64,000 nucleotides of DNA from Drechslerella dactyloides (taxonomy: Eukaryota > Ascomycota > Orbiliomycetes > Orbiliales > Orbiliaceae): the NCBI GenBank assembly GCA_020064725.1, contig JAGTWJ010000002.1, positions 4,588,001 through 4,652,000 of the forward strand. The letters are read 5' to 3'. The first letter of the stretch is position 1. Each line of letters starts with the position of its first letter. The position numbers and the translations under genes were made by a program. Of this stretch, positions 12,901-23,945 are shown one piece after another. Below the pieces are notes generated by a model. It was not told the DNA's origin. It made no database searches and saw only the letters and a program-made list of their open reading frames with translations.

Positions 12901-15039
12901 ATCAAGCGGTTAGTGGCTGCGAGCCCGTCAGCCGGACCGGCTACTTGGCCAAATGGACCAACGTGGTTAGCTAAAGACATGAGTCGCACACTAACTAGCT
13001 AGTGCTAACTTCATTTCCATGTGAATTTTCGAAATCTAACCTTCAACTATCCCAACTAATCGCTAATTACTCAATAACAATAACGAAACAAAAGGACAGA
13101 GGAGTGGATTGATTGCAAGTGAAAGAGAACAAAGGGAACCCGGAGTTAAGAATATACAAATTGCCCATGAGGCTTGCCCTATTTTATAGCTGTCGAACCC
13201 ATCCGGGCGGAGGCGCTCCCGCGCGTATACGCAGTTTTAAATCAGTCCTCTGCATACCACCCACTACCACTACCACCGCTAATACAATCAATGCTTATCG
13301 AAACGGGTGTCGTGCAGCTCGATTAGACGAAACTTGCCCTATTCGAGCTGCTACCGTACTAACATGTATCGATTAAGCAGATATGTGTATGCTCGCCGTT
13401 GGCGTGCGTACATACTATACATACTGCACACTAGCGTTCATACATACATTTAGCTAATATCCTAACTATATGCGCAATGCAATGCAGCTGTAATGTCATG
13501 TAAATGCGCGGCGAAATGCATAGTATCAATCAATAACACCATCTCCATCCACCGGTACTAGTATACACCCCATCCCCGATATAATATTTCCACCAGTTAC
13601 GATGCCGGATAATGAACGCTAGCACGCGTTGGGCAACGGTGGTCGAAAGTGGTAGTTTACGAGCGGAAGGGGGGGTGCGAAAGCGGCAATTCATAGCCGT
13701 TGTCTAGACTGCTCTAGGTGCTGCATCTCGCCTGGCCGGTAGCACTGGGCGTGCGGTGGCGGTATGCCAGACGACGGGATTACCAGATCGAGCGCGCCGA
13801 CGCAGGCTTCTTGCATCGGGAATAATATTATATTGGATTAGATTGGTATGGTATATGTATATGTGCTACGGATGCAGGCATATTCTCGCTTGCTGGCATG
13901 TACGGGTGGTGCCATCGATTAGATTTGTGGTGGGTTTTGCCCCGAGGTGCCGGGTCGAGAGGTCGGATTGGGGTTCTCATCGGGGTTAAGGGTCGTAGGT
14001 GGGGGGTTAGTTAAGTAACTACTTGGTTGGTTGGCCATGGCGAGTGCGATGCTGAAGTTGGATTGTGATCTGGGGATGTATGCGTGCTATTTGAGGCGAG
14101 GGTGCATCGATGGTAGCGTCGTATGCGTGGCGTACATGGCATGAATTGGGTTATACTATATTCGCGGTTGCATGTAATTATGTGGATGTATATAGCTGTG
14201 ATGTGGTTAAAGCTGCTGGTCTCGAGACCTTGAAACGGATTCGACGATGCTGTGTGAGTATGTAATTATAGATTGTGGTTTATCATGTGTATAGTTGATA
14301 CGACGTGATAGATCGATAGGATCTAGATCGTTGCATTGAGTGGACAAAGATTGACACATGCGGGGAGGATAAGGGAACATTCGGCGCAGCATGTGTTAGC
14401 TTTGTTTGTAATCAGGATTAGCTGCTATTAGTGAGTGGTAACTGGAAGTGCCTAGTATGTATTGAATCATGGCAGGCAGGATCCATAGCTGGTTAGAGAT
14501 GTGATCGGTGAGTCGAAAAGTCGGTTAGTAGGGCATAAATCTGTATATGCATGCAGGCGGACGGATACGTCGACTGCAGCTGGCTGGCTGGGTCGAGGCC
14601 CGGAGACGACCGCGGGGCAGCCGGATTGGATCGCTGGAAAGGCCTGCGGGGCCTCGATCGAAACTTCGGGAGGGTGCTGGCTGGCGTCGAGGAGGGTGCA
14701 TTATATTATTAATTGATCGATGGATTACGACGACTTTTTACAGTCATTGCTATACGATCACTAAGTTTTCGATTAGTGTTATATCGATGGATTGGGCTAT
14801 TTGGGAATAGTGGGGAGAGCGGACTAGCGGATGTGGCAGTTGGCCACCGCCCCGGAGCCCTGTCTCGGGCCCGGCTCGGGGGGGAGCCGGAGAGCAGGCA
14901 ATCAAGCAAGGCTGGCCGAGGCTGCGAGAAACAGACGAACGAACGGACGCCGTGCGTCTTGCAACGTTACGTCCGGCTGACTGATTGAGCGATCGACGAG
15001 GCTAGCCAGCATGCACGCAGCTGCCGGCGGGCTGCAGGG

Positions 15040-15116
15040 AGTCGAGGAGGAGCCGAGGAGCGGAGGAGGAAGAGGAGGAGGAGGAAGAAGTGAGGAGGAA
15101 GACGAGGAGGAGTGCC
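15040..15116. repeat. Purine-rich GGA/GAG low-complexity tract
   Basis: Nearly uninterrupted A/G tract on the plus strand built from GAGGAGGA-type units. It produces a serine-rich open frame on the other strand that I do not regard as a gene. Confidence 0.85.
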
Positions 15117-15679
15117 GGGTGCAGCCCAAAAGAGGGGTAAACTCGCCTGGACAAGCTGCGTTGTCGTGTGGTTGGCCAGCTGTCGGAACTCGTCTGACGG
15201 GCACCCTTGAACCAGCTGCTAACGTTAGCTAGCAATGACAGTTGACAGGTGAGTTCACGAGCAAGATCCTTGGGCAGCATTGTCATCCGGCGTACAGCTG
15301 TGCAGGGCGAGTGAGTCTTCTTTCGATTGAGCTCCAGCTGGGCAAGCATCATCGCATTGGAAGCTGCCTTTGGGTACCTTGAGGATACCTGGGGCGATCC
15401 TGGCGGGGACCATCCTGGGGCGGATATCCATCTCGGGGTCGCCGGAGCGAGTGAGCTGGCTGTGGCGGTGTCATCATGACGATGATATTGGTGATGGTGA
15501 TGATAGTGGAGAGAGCGAGAGGTAGGAAGAAGAGGCGTCTGGCGGCTTCCAGCCATGTCGGCCGTGATTAGTCAGCCGCCCCGCCACGAAAGGCTTCGGA
15601 GCCCGCCGCCTTGTCACACCTTCCAATCGAATCCAACGTCGGCATCTCCACTTTCTCTCCCTCCTCCCCCTCCCCGACA

Positions 15680-15701
15680 CGACGACGACGACGACGACGA
15701 C
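15680..15701. repeat. (GAC)n trinucleotide repeat before the kinase start
   Basis: Seven GAC/CGA units lie about 55 bases before the preferred start codon at 15756. If translation began at the in-frame ATG at 15555, this would encode an Asp run. Confidence 0.85.
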
Positions 15702-15755
15702 ATTTGGAGATATCGCCCCCCACAGCTGCCATTGCCGGCCGTGCTGACGGTGGCC

Positions 15756-17477
15756 ATGGCGCCGGCCCTCTCCCTCGGCGCCCGTCGCTGTTGCAGCTGC
15801 CTTCGACCCTCGTCCCTCTCTGCCGTCATCTCGCCTCGCCGTCTCATCGCCATCTCGCATCGTGCGACCTCGTCCCTGCCATTGTCATCGCCGTCGTCAG
15901 CTGCGTCATCCTCCCCCTACTCCACCGTCGCCCAATCATCATCATCGTCGCCGTCGTCGCCGTCGTCGTCCTCCGGTGGCTCCCCGGGCTCCCCCTCCGT
16001 CAAGTCCCGCACCCCGTCCTTCGACCGTGAGGTCGTCCAGCTCGCCGCCCTGCCCCTGCACCCGCTCACCCTCACCGACCTCGTCCGCTTCGGCAAACCC
16101 CCACTGCCCCCGGACCAGCTCCTCGCCTCGGCCGCCTTCACCCTGCGTGTCCTCCCCATCCGCCTCGCCCGCCGCATCATCTCCCTCCGCAACCTCCCCT
16201 ACATCGTCGTCTCGAACCCCCACATCTCCCAAATCTACCACAACTACCTGCACTCCCTGCGCCTGCTGCTGTCCTTCCCCAAGCACGACTTCCCCACCAC
16301 CCTCAAAGAGGAAGCCCGCTTCTACGACGTCCTCTCCGAGATCGTCGACTCCCACCGCAACACCATCCCCGTCCTCGCCCGCGGCTTCTCCGAGTGCAAG
16401 CGCTACGTCACCCCGGAGGTCATCACCGACTTTCTCGACGAGCACCTCCGCGCCCGTATCGGCACCCGCCTCCTCGCCGAGCAGCACCTCGCCCTCCACG
16501 ACGATTCCCTCTCCTACGATGGCCGGCCCCTCCCCGGCGCCGACGCGGGCGCCACGGACCCGACAACCTTCATCGGCACGATCGATACCCACCTCAATCC
16601 GACCCGCATCGTCCGCTACTGCGCTGACTTTGTCGGCGACATCTGCGACCTCCGCTACGGCGTCCGCCCCACCGTCGTCGTCGATGGCATGACCGATGCC
16701 AAGTTCGCATACGTCCCCAGCCATCTCGAGTACATCATGACCGAGCTGCTCAAAAACGCCTTCCGCGCGACAATCGAGAACGGCAATGTCGATAAGCCTG
16801 TCATCGTCACCATCGCCTCCGCGGGCATGGAAGACGACGACAGCGACTCCGACTCCGACAGCAGCGATGACGAGCGGCCGGCACCCGCCTCCTCCTCTTC
16901 GGGTTTCGGCGCGCAATCCTCCCTCTCGCGGATGCTCGAAGCCGGCGGAAACAATAACAACGGCGCAATCGAAGGCGTCAGCGTCGGCCGCCCGGGGACG
17001 GATGTCCAAGGCGACGGACTTAAAGCCGAAATGCTCCTGGAAGGCATCGTCGGCGACAACAATAACAACAACAGCCCCGGCGCGTCATCCGACGCGATGA
17101 TGAAAACCGAGGCGGCCCGCGCCGTCACGATTCGGATCCGTGACCGCGGCGGCGGAATCGCGCCGGAGCACCTGCCCCTCATCTTCTCCTACAGCTTCTC
17201 GACCTTCAACCCGGCCAATACGCTCGGCGGCGGAGGAGGGTACTACAATGGCGGAGGTGGGTCTGGCGGCGGAGGCGGCGCGGGGATGATGGGGATGGAG
17301 GCGTTGAGCAGTGCCATGAACGACATGGAGGCGAGCACGATTGCTGGGCTTGGGTTCGGGATGGGGCTTAGCCGCAGCTACGCGCAGTTCTTCGGTGGCG
17401 ATTTGAAGGTTGAGAGTCTCTTTGGGTGGGGCACGGACGTGTACTTGGGGTTGCGCGGGCTGGATATCGATCGGTAG
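15756..17477 (+). CDS. Mitochondrial PDK/BCKDK-family protein kinase
   Basis: Predicted kinase of the pyruvate / branched-chain 2-oxoacid dehydrogenase kinase family. These mitochondrial-matrix, GHKL-fold enzymes phosphorylate and switch off the E1 subunit of the dehydrogenase complex. The 573-codon frame has no intron. The ATG at 15756 is in strong context (gccATGG) and opens an Arg/Ser-rich presequence typical of mitochondrial import; an in-frame ATG at 15555 would add 67 low-complexity residues. An all-helical regulatory domain spans about 85-290. The N-box TELLKNAF lies near 327-334, the G1 box DRGGG near 462-466, and the G2 box GLGFGMGLS near 531-539, followed by GGDL and GWGTDVYL. Two unusual low-complexity insertions interrupt the ATP-binding domain: an acidic/Ser/Asn segment (about 355-450) and a glycine-rich segment in the ATP lid (about 487-505). 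PDK versus BCKDK cannot be settled here. Confidence 0.9.
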   Translation: MAPALSLGARRCCSCLRPSSLSAVISPRRLIAISHRATSSLPLSSPSSAASSSPYSTVAQSSSSSPSSPSSSSGGSPGSPSVKSRTPSFDREVVQLAALPLHPLTLTDLVRFGKPPLPPDQLLASAAFTLRVLPIRLARRIISLRNLPYIVVSNPHISQIYHNYLHSLRLLLSFPKHDFPTTLKEEARFYDVLSEIVDSHRNTIPVLARGFSECKRYVTPEVITDFLDEHLRARIGTRLLAEQHLALHDDSLSYDGRPLPGADAGATDPTTFIGTIDTHLNPTRIVRYCADFVGDICDLRYGVRPTVVVDGMTDAKFAYVPSHLEYIMTELLKNAFRATIENGNVDKPVIVTIASAGMEDDDSDSDSDSSDDERPAPASSSSGFGAQSSLSRMLEAGGNNNNGAIEGVSVGRPGTDVQGDGLKAEMLLEGIVGDNNNNNSPGASSDAMMKTEAARAVTIRIRDRGGGIAPEHLPLIFSYSFSTFNPANTLGGGGGYYNGGGGSGGGGGAGMMGMEALSSAMNDMEASTIAGLGFGMGLSRSYAQFFGGDLKVESLFGWGTDVYLGLRGLDIDR

Positions 17478-17675
17478 TATTTGTAGACGTATGTGTGATT
17501 TTGGCGTCCGGTGTTGCGGTTGTTGTATTTTTTGCATGTGTAACATAGCCATTTTGGATATATCGACAGTAGCGGTACATATATTATACACGTGAGTAGC
17601 GATTTACTAGCTAGCTATCTTGTGAGCGAGTATTACAATTTCATAGCTGATATATTACATATTCGATCTTGCAAA
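17478..17675. other. Short convergent intergenic spacer
   Basis: About 200 AT-rich bases separate the stop codons of the kinase (+) and the dehydrogenase (-). The two 3' UTRs must lie here and probably overlap. No other feature is seen. Confidence 0.7.
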
Positions 17676-19334
17676 TTAATCCTTCAAGCTGGAGAGTGCG
17701 GGGGAGCCCTCGCCCGGCAGCGTGCTGTACCTCGTCTGCACGAACACCTTCATCAGACCGTCCTTCTCGTCGCGGGCGTCGAACTTTGCGTAGAGTTCTG
17801 CCATTTCGTTCAGCGGGATGCGGTGGGAGATCATCATGTTGGGGTCTATTTTGCCCGGGATGATGTAGTCGTTTAGGATTTCCTGCCAGTATTTAAGCAC
17901 GGGTGCTTGTCCATTGCCTGCATTCCCATATCATAATCAGTCTCTCACACTCTACGACTTGCGGAAGTTTCCTGCTGTCTAAGTATGGGTGGAGAGAGGG
18001 GAAACGTACCTATGAAGCGGATGCCGGTCTGCATTATCGCGCCAATGTTGAGGTGGTTCACGAAGCCGGTGTACAGTCCCGTTATCCCGATCCGTCCGAA
18101 CGGCCGCACGCTCGATATCATCTCGTTCAGCACGTCTGCCGAGTCCGTTTCCAATCCGACGGCGATCTCGACTTTATGCAGCATGCTCTTGGGGTATTCC
18201 CCCGCCGCGCACTCCAACGCTACGTCCAGGCCGCCGGGTGCCATTTCTTTCAAGGCGCCAGGGACGGACTTGACGGTGCTGAAGTTTAGGGTTTCGATGT
18301 TGGGGATCTTGGAGGCCGCGTAGGAGAGGCGCCAGGGGACGCTGTCGATTGCTATTACCCGTTTTGCGCCCTTTAGGAACGCCCATTTTGCGGCGAAGAG
18401 GCCGATTGGACCCATTCCCCATATTCCGACCTACACATACATTAGTCGTAATCCTTACTAAACTACCCAATTGTCGGGTTTAACTTGTATTGTATGTGGG
18501 GAGAGGGTGTACGTACGGTGTCACCAGGGTAGACGCCGGTATCAACGACGCAATGATAACTCGTCGGCAAAACATCGCTCAAAAACAGCGCCCGCTCATC
18601 AGACACGCCCTCCGGCACCACCAGCAAATTCACATCCGCGAACGGCGCACGCACAAACTCCGCTTGACCGCCCGCGTAACCGCCCGCGAAATGACTGTAT
18701 CCAAGAACACCGGCGGTGCGATGGCCGTACATTGCGTTTGCGATGGAGGAGTCGTTGGTGCGTTCGCATTGCGAGGAGAGTTTCTGGGAGCAGAAGCGGC
18801 AGGTGCCGCATGATATCTGGAAGGATGCGACGACGCGGTCGCCTGGTTTTACTTTTGTCACGTTTTTGCCGACGGATTCTACTATGCCCATGTATTCGTG
18901 CCTATTGCCATTAGCACTTTACTCCATGATAATATATCCATCATATAAAACTGTCTTCCCACATCAATCTAAGGGAGGGGTGTATGGTAGAGGTAGGAGG
19001 GTACGGAGGAAAGGTATGATATATACCCAAGGATGTCGCCAGCCTGCATCTCCATGACGGCACCATGGTATAAATGCAAATCACTCCCACAAATCGTCGT
19101 GCCCGTAACCTTAACGATTGCGTCGTCGTCTTGTATAAGACGCGGTTTCGGCGTCTGGACCACCTTGACGTTGTTCTTGCCCTGCCAGGTTAACGCTAGC
19201 ATTTGCTCGCCGGAAGGGTCGGCGAATTGGTTGTTTTGGGCGTCGTAGTTGCTGATGCCGGCGTGGGCGGCTGTGCCTTCGGGGTATGAGCCCATTTGCC
19301 GCTCGGCGAGGTTTGCCGCTGCGTTTGTGGCCAT
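17676..19334 (-). CDS. Zinc-dependent alcohol dehydrogenase, glutathione-dependent formaldehyde dehydrogenase-like
   Basis: Medium-chain, NAD(P)-dependent zinc dehydrogenase of the formaldehyde-dehydrogenase-like subgroup; it should oxidise an alcohol or hydroxymethyl adduct in the cytosol. Four exons: 19334-19027, 18901-18517, 18430-18010 and 17917-17676, joined in frame to 451 residues. All junctions are GT...AG and restore family motifs across the joins (GDILGHEYMG; GDT then VGIWGMGPIG; RFIGNGQAP). Catalytic zinc ligands are visible as Cys82 in TTICGSDLH and His104-Glu105. The structural zinc site is Cys134-x2-Cys137-x2-Cys140-x7-Cys148. The Rossmann fingerprint GMGPIG is at 236-241, with Asp in VIAIDS at the end of the next strand. 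The first 45 residues precede the catalytic fold and look like a short Ala/Asn-rich extension. Exact substrate cannot be told from sequence. The gene runs tail to tail with the kinase. Confidence 0.92.
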
Positions 19335-20532
19335 CGTTGCGGTTTATTACTGTACGTATGCCTCGGCTGGTTGATGGTATAATTGCAACTGTACAATAGA
19401 AGGTATTATATATATTAAGGTTATGGAACGAAGCCTGCGAGAAGTTCTGATATCGGAGGACTATGTCGACGCGATGGACTTGAACGGTTTGTAATCCCGG
19501 GGCAGAGGGGGTTTTAAAGAAATTCAGTCGAGTAGAACATCCTGAGAGCATTCTCTAATCAATTGCGGCATTGGCCGCCGTTTTACCTTTACTTTATAAC
19601 GGCCCGCCGCCGTCGATCAACGTTAGAATGACGACGTCTGACGACATGCCGCAACGCATCCGTCGACAACTTCCAACACGCCAAGAACGGAAATCTCCAC
19701 GGCGATGGGTGGAGTTGTATGATGTTCTCGACGGTGGATGCGACGCGTCGGTGGCTATTCTCCGCTGTTGATGTCATGCAAACAGTGGATACCTAGGCAA
19801 GCACGTAGCGGTAGATATCAACTGATAAACGTAGCCATTGCCGCTATCACCGCTGCTGTTACCAGCCTGATATCATGTGAAGTCCCCAGCGTAGATCCAT
19901 AGGAGGCAATATGATACGGGGAATCTGTATTTAACTGCGACCAAATGTTGTAACATATGATATAAAAGCCTCTCAACACCGGAGAGCTTCAATACACCTC
20001 TCCCGTGTAACCATAGAAGGCTTACTGTACCTCCTAAGTTCAGCTCCGGTTTCAATTTCTTTTTCCCCTTCTTATATCTAAATTCTCAAAACTTGCGTCA
20101 AACCACGCGAAGAAGGGAAAGGAATTTAACATACACATCATAGACTAGACCGATTGAATTCATACTAGTTTTCAAAGAAAATACGGCGGTCAGGGGGCTA
20201 GGGTTCTTAGAAGGGGTATATTCGAGTTTATCCCTGATGCTTTGACCGAAACACCTCCCGTCCGTCCTTGATATCGAGCGATATCAACGGGTAAGCGGGA
20301 ACATCGTCATCTTGGATTAAATGACCTTTTCGAAGAACAGAGAGAGGTATCCATAAGCCCACAATTCGCGTTGCTCTCTTTCTACATTTTCGACAGGGTG
20401 TCAGGGGGTGATGCGAATTTCCGCCAGGCTCGCAAGAGATGCAAAAGGTGTGATTGCATGGTCGTAATCTACGGGAGTAGTCGGAGGAAAGTTAGCAAAA
20501 TGATATTGTCAGTTTTATGGAAGATACGACGC
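19335..20532. other. Intergenic; promoter of the dehydrogenase and 3' flank of the next gene
   Basis: On the minus strand a TATATATAAT-like stretch at about 19405-19420 lies upstream of the dehydrogenase ATG at 19334. The rest, to 20532, is mid-GC DNA with no convincing frame. It includes the 3' flank of the minus-strand gene ending at 20533. Confidence 0.55.
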
Positions 20533-23500
20533 TTACACGACATCGGCTGTCCTCCCACAACCCCCTTTTTGGCACGGAAGCGTTTTAACATCTTTTCCGT
20601 CCCACCAAGATTCTGCGGTTTGCTCTTCGTCTTGGACGCCATCTAGCCCCCCGACAGACTTAACTTTTCTAAATGCACCTGCAACTGTGGATTCCGGCTC
20701 GTTATAGATATCGTAAAAGGGGAGCCCAAGCCTTCTGTATAATTCGTAGCTTATTGGTGTTGGTGGAGCAGCTAACCCGAGCGTTTTTTCGAACAAACTG
20801 GCGTCTATAATCGTAATGTTGAAAGTCTTTGTTGCCGTATTTACCCACTCGCTGTGTGGGACACGATCTTCCATTACTGTCTGCTTGATTTTCGCACCTG
20901 CTCCAACCGATAGTGAGATTTCTTCAGGAGTACCACCACCCCCACCCCCACGTAGGGCTGTGATGGCGTAGACCGTTGCTGGGCCGTCGGAATAGTATTC
21001 ACTCCTGAGGCCGTAGTATTTAAGCGGCATATACCTGATACTAAGAAAGTTTGGATTATAAGGCTCGTCCTCTGAGAAGAATGGAAATTCTGGAACAAAT
21101 AACAATGGCGGATCGAGCCCCGGCAGAGACACACGCCTGATCAAAGAATCCACTGAATCGCTCTCATTGACTGTGATTGTAAGCGCATTTGAAGTTCCCC
21201 TTAGCCCCGCATCGCTGAGAGCTCGGCCCCAAGTGGTGCCGGGTTGTGGTGAAGTTAGTCGGTAACTGGAACCGACTGCCGTGATGAAGGAGATTTGAAG
21301 AGAGCCACCTTCTCTGATGCGAGGCATGCAAGCCTATCGTTGTGAATAAATGGTTAGTGAAACGCCGAAATACTAAGTTGGCCTCGATTTTATAATGAGA
21401 CTTGTTGAATTACCCAGTATAATTCCACCCCGCCCAGGTTTCTCGCCGACATCCATGTCCCGGAGGCTGGCACCGGTTCGTTACCCACAAAAAGCTTCCT
21501 GCCAATTGGATTAAGGCCAGTTTCCTTAACCAAGAAGTCGACGAGATCATTGTGTTCCACGCCGTCCTTGGAAGACATGTAGTTAGCACATTTCTGTTCA
21601 ACGACTGTTCACATATATTTGGCTTTAGAGGTCTAATAAAGAATATTTGCTTTTAAACAAAGCTTACCCCTCCCATATTGATCTCTATATGACGGCCACC
21701 ATCGGTGATAACTTTGAATGGTGTCCCAGAATCATCGCTTGACCTAAGAGATATCTCCGGATTTTGTTGTTTGGGTTTTTGGTTTGCATTCTCATGGTTT
21801 TGTGTCCCTGCAGAACGCAATTTCTCCTCCTTGTACTTGTACTCGCTCGTATCCTTTACGAAGATCTTTGACCCTTCTTCCAAACCGAGCTCGTCGGCAG
21901 ATTTGCTGATATCGAGCCGTTTCTCTTCGGAGTTTCCGGTATATGCTGTCAGATAGTCCGTGTCATATCGGTCACCGCCATAATCAGAACGAGGAATAAG
22001 TTCAAGTTGCAAGCCGCCCACGTTATCGAAACCTGTGACCTGTTGCTCAACCGAGTAGCCAGAGTTTCGAGTTACGCCGACAAATTGACGCACTATCCCC
22101 GGGGCCGTTGCAATGCCGTCGAGCCACTTTTGAGGTGGCACAACAATGTAGTCTTGCGTCTTCTGAATTTCGTTCTGCTTCTTCAAAATTGTACCCATAT
22201 TGGGAACCATGGGTTCGCCGGATATGCCGTTAACGCCGCCCAGGTATATTCTAGCGGCCCATGAGGGGTTTTCTCTGTAGTTTTCGTACTCCAATAACCA
22301 TTTCGGGATCGAGAACGATATCCAGAATGCCTCGCGATCTAGAAACGACGATAAATAGAGTTAGAAATAGTTTATTCGAATATCTTCTTCCTCAATGCCA
22401 ACTCCTGTTATTACAAGGCCACCGTACTTGCTGAAGTTCTCACAACGGATTATTAACTTACTATAAAGAGGTAAAAGAGCACCTCCCTTGTCCACGATGT
22501 CTTTCGGTAGCAATTCCTTATATCTCTCCACGCTATATAAAGGGATGGTTCCGAGTCCTGGAGGAAGGTGATGCGTTCTGCCGTCATCTTCTGGTAATCG
22601 AAGAGTACGATGAAATCGAACATTTAATCCTACAACGTGCCCTCTGGCTGATAGCATATCTGGTCCTGGGCCTTTACTCCCGTCAGATTTTTGAAGCTCC
22701 ACCTCCACCGGAGATGACATTATGCGACCGAGAAACACATTTAAAGTTTCCTTCGTGTTGATTCTAAAGCCTGTCTTCCGATCATAGTTGGAATCTCCAC
22801 CCGTTACGAAAATTTTAAGTATTTCGTCTTTGGGTTTATTAGGAACGTTTTTGCGGGCTTTGAGTGAGGTTGGAATTCTAGAGCCCTCCGGTTGGTCATC
22901 GTTGTCGGATATATCTGGAAGATTTGTTATCTCAGGGTCCCTTAGCAGTATATCTTCACCAGCAATTCCAACGCGTTTGATACGTGAGGTTTCATTTTTA
23001 GTTGTAGGTTTGGCTTCGTTATGGGATTTGGCATTGGCGTTGCTTTCGTTCCCGGTCTTCCGAGAGCGAAAGGGCGCTCCCTTGGCTGAATTTTCCTGAG
23101 TTATAGTTACAGACGCGGGTACTCTATCAGATCTTTTTGGTTCAATGGCCGCGGTTTCGAAACGTCGGCTAGGACCTTTATGTTTCTTAGGTTCGGAGTA
23201 TTTGCGAAGGCAGTCATCGGCATTGGATTGATAAGCCGAGATTAACGATATAAGTCTCCGATTCTCAGGAATTCGCTCAAGCGTCTCGATTTGCCGCTTT
23301 AGTGTAGATATGTCACCCGCCATTATGACAGGTAACCTATCGCCCAAGTCCCCAGTATCCTGCATCCTAAGCCTCGCGCTATTACGGCAGCATTGAATAA
23401 GCTTTTCTACTATCTAGAGGATTTGGATTATATCAACGATCTTACCGTTCGAAGTTTGTAGCTATCGATATAGCGGTAACATAACATTCGAGTAGATCCA

Positions 23501-23945
23501 CGCTACGCTCTAACGACTTTTTCGCTCGCGAATGTTTCGTGTACCTCTTTAGCCAGCCAAAACCTTTTAGGCTACCGCTGGGCTGCAGTTCCTGCACATC
23601 TTGAAGAGTTTTATCAAGCAAGCTTCGACATCGGACAAGTATGGGCATGAAATCTTTGTTGGCTTCTGCATGGAATAGTACGTTACTCAGGCTCACACTC
23701 TCTTCTGTGCCGTAGAAATTTCGGTGTTTCTTCAGCCTGGAAACCAGGGTATCGGTAGTTGTTTTCACGTTATATAATAATAAATGCTGCAGTTGGGTAC
23801 CAAGTTTGTAAGCAGTTAACGGCGGGCTCAGACTGGTTGAGATTTGTATCGCCAAGGTCGCAATATCCGCGAGACCGGGATTGAAGACCCTACGGGTTGG
23901 AATAATCGCTATCTCACGTGTGCCAGGCAGCATGGGCGATTCCAT
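20533..23945 (-). CDS. Large multidomain protein: Helo-like/STAND-type N-terminus plus ubiquitin-like LRGG region
   Basis: Five exons (23945-23446, 23378-22462, 22338-21668, 21566-21414, 21333-20533) join in frame to 1013 codons. Donors include GTAAGA, GTAAGT, GTAAGC and GTAATT; three introns show CTAAC-type branch sites. The first 200 residues are helical (FNPGLADIATLAIQIS and onward) and resemble N-terminal domains of fungal STAND/NLR-type proteins. A charged linker follows. About residues 430-560 hold a block I recall from uncharacterised fungal and protist proteins: LPPGLGTIPLY, GALLPLYNREAFWISFS made by splicing, then QKWLDGIATAPGIVRQFVG. About 660-880 may be beta-grasp-like, ending in LRGG at 874-877 within a six-Gly run. 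The tail carries AGAKIKQT and PPTPISYELY. No NACHT/NB-ARC or protease motif is seen. Third-position GC is much lower than in neighbouring genes. Upstream of the ATG the frame stays open to an acceptor-like TTTACAG, so a further 5' exon is possible. Function unknown. Confidence 0.72.
20932..20955 (-). other. LRGG plus poly-glycine tract inside the 20.5-23.9 kb protein
   Basis: Codons for Leu-Arg-Gly-Gly followed by four more Gly (residues 874-881 of the predicted protein), then Thr-Pro. LRGG is the C-terminal signature of ubiquitin, where cleavage exposes the conjugating glycine. Here it is internal, with about 130 residues after it. Cleavage is an inference only. Confidence 0.6.

Larger units (their letters stand above)
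9989..15755. other. Intergenic: T-rich 3' flank of the 9530 gene, then palindrome-rich DNA and PDK promoter
   Basis: From about 10000 to 11250 the plus strand is markedly T- and CT-rich, as expected of 3' UTR and termination DNA downstream of the gene ending at 9988. From 11.3 to 15.0 kb I see only short, overlapping frames without recognisable protein character, together with short palindromes (GCATGC, GTAC, ATCGAT). From 15.0 to 15.75 kb the DNA turns GC- and purine-rich (GGA/GAG repeats near 15040-15116, GAC repeats near 15680) and forms the upstream region of the kinase gene. Confidence 0.55.

Noticed and set aside
15002..15556. A 184-codon minus-strand frame divergent from the kinase gene.
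   Set aside because: It is largely produced by the GGA/GAG purine tract (poly-Ser) and has no domain or codon bias like the real genes.
15942..17009. A 355-codon minus-strand frame opposite the mitochondrial kinase.
   Set aside because: Antisense shadow; the translation is Gly/Val/Asp-rich without domains, while the plus strand carries the N, G1 and G2 boxes.
20533..23945. Treating the segments at 23.4-23.9, 22.4-23.4, 21.7-22.3 and 20.5-21.3 kb as separate small genes.
   Set aside because: Each boundary has GT...AG signals that restore one frame, and the joins rebuild motif sequence (for example LLPLY to NREAFW), so one gene is simpler.
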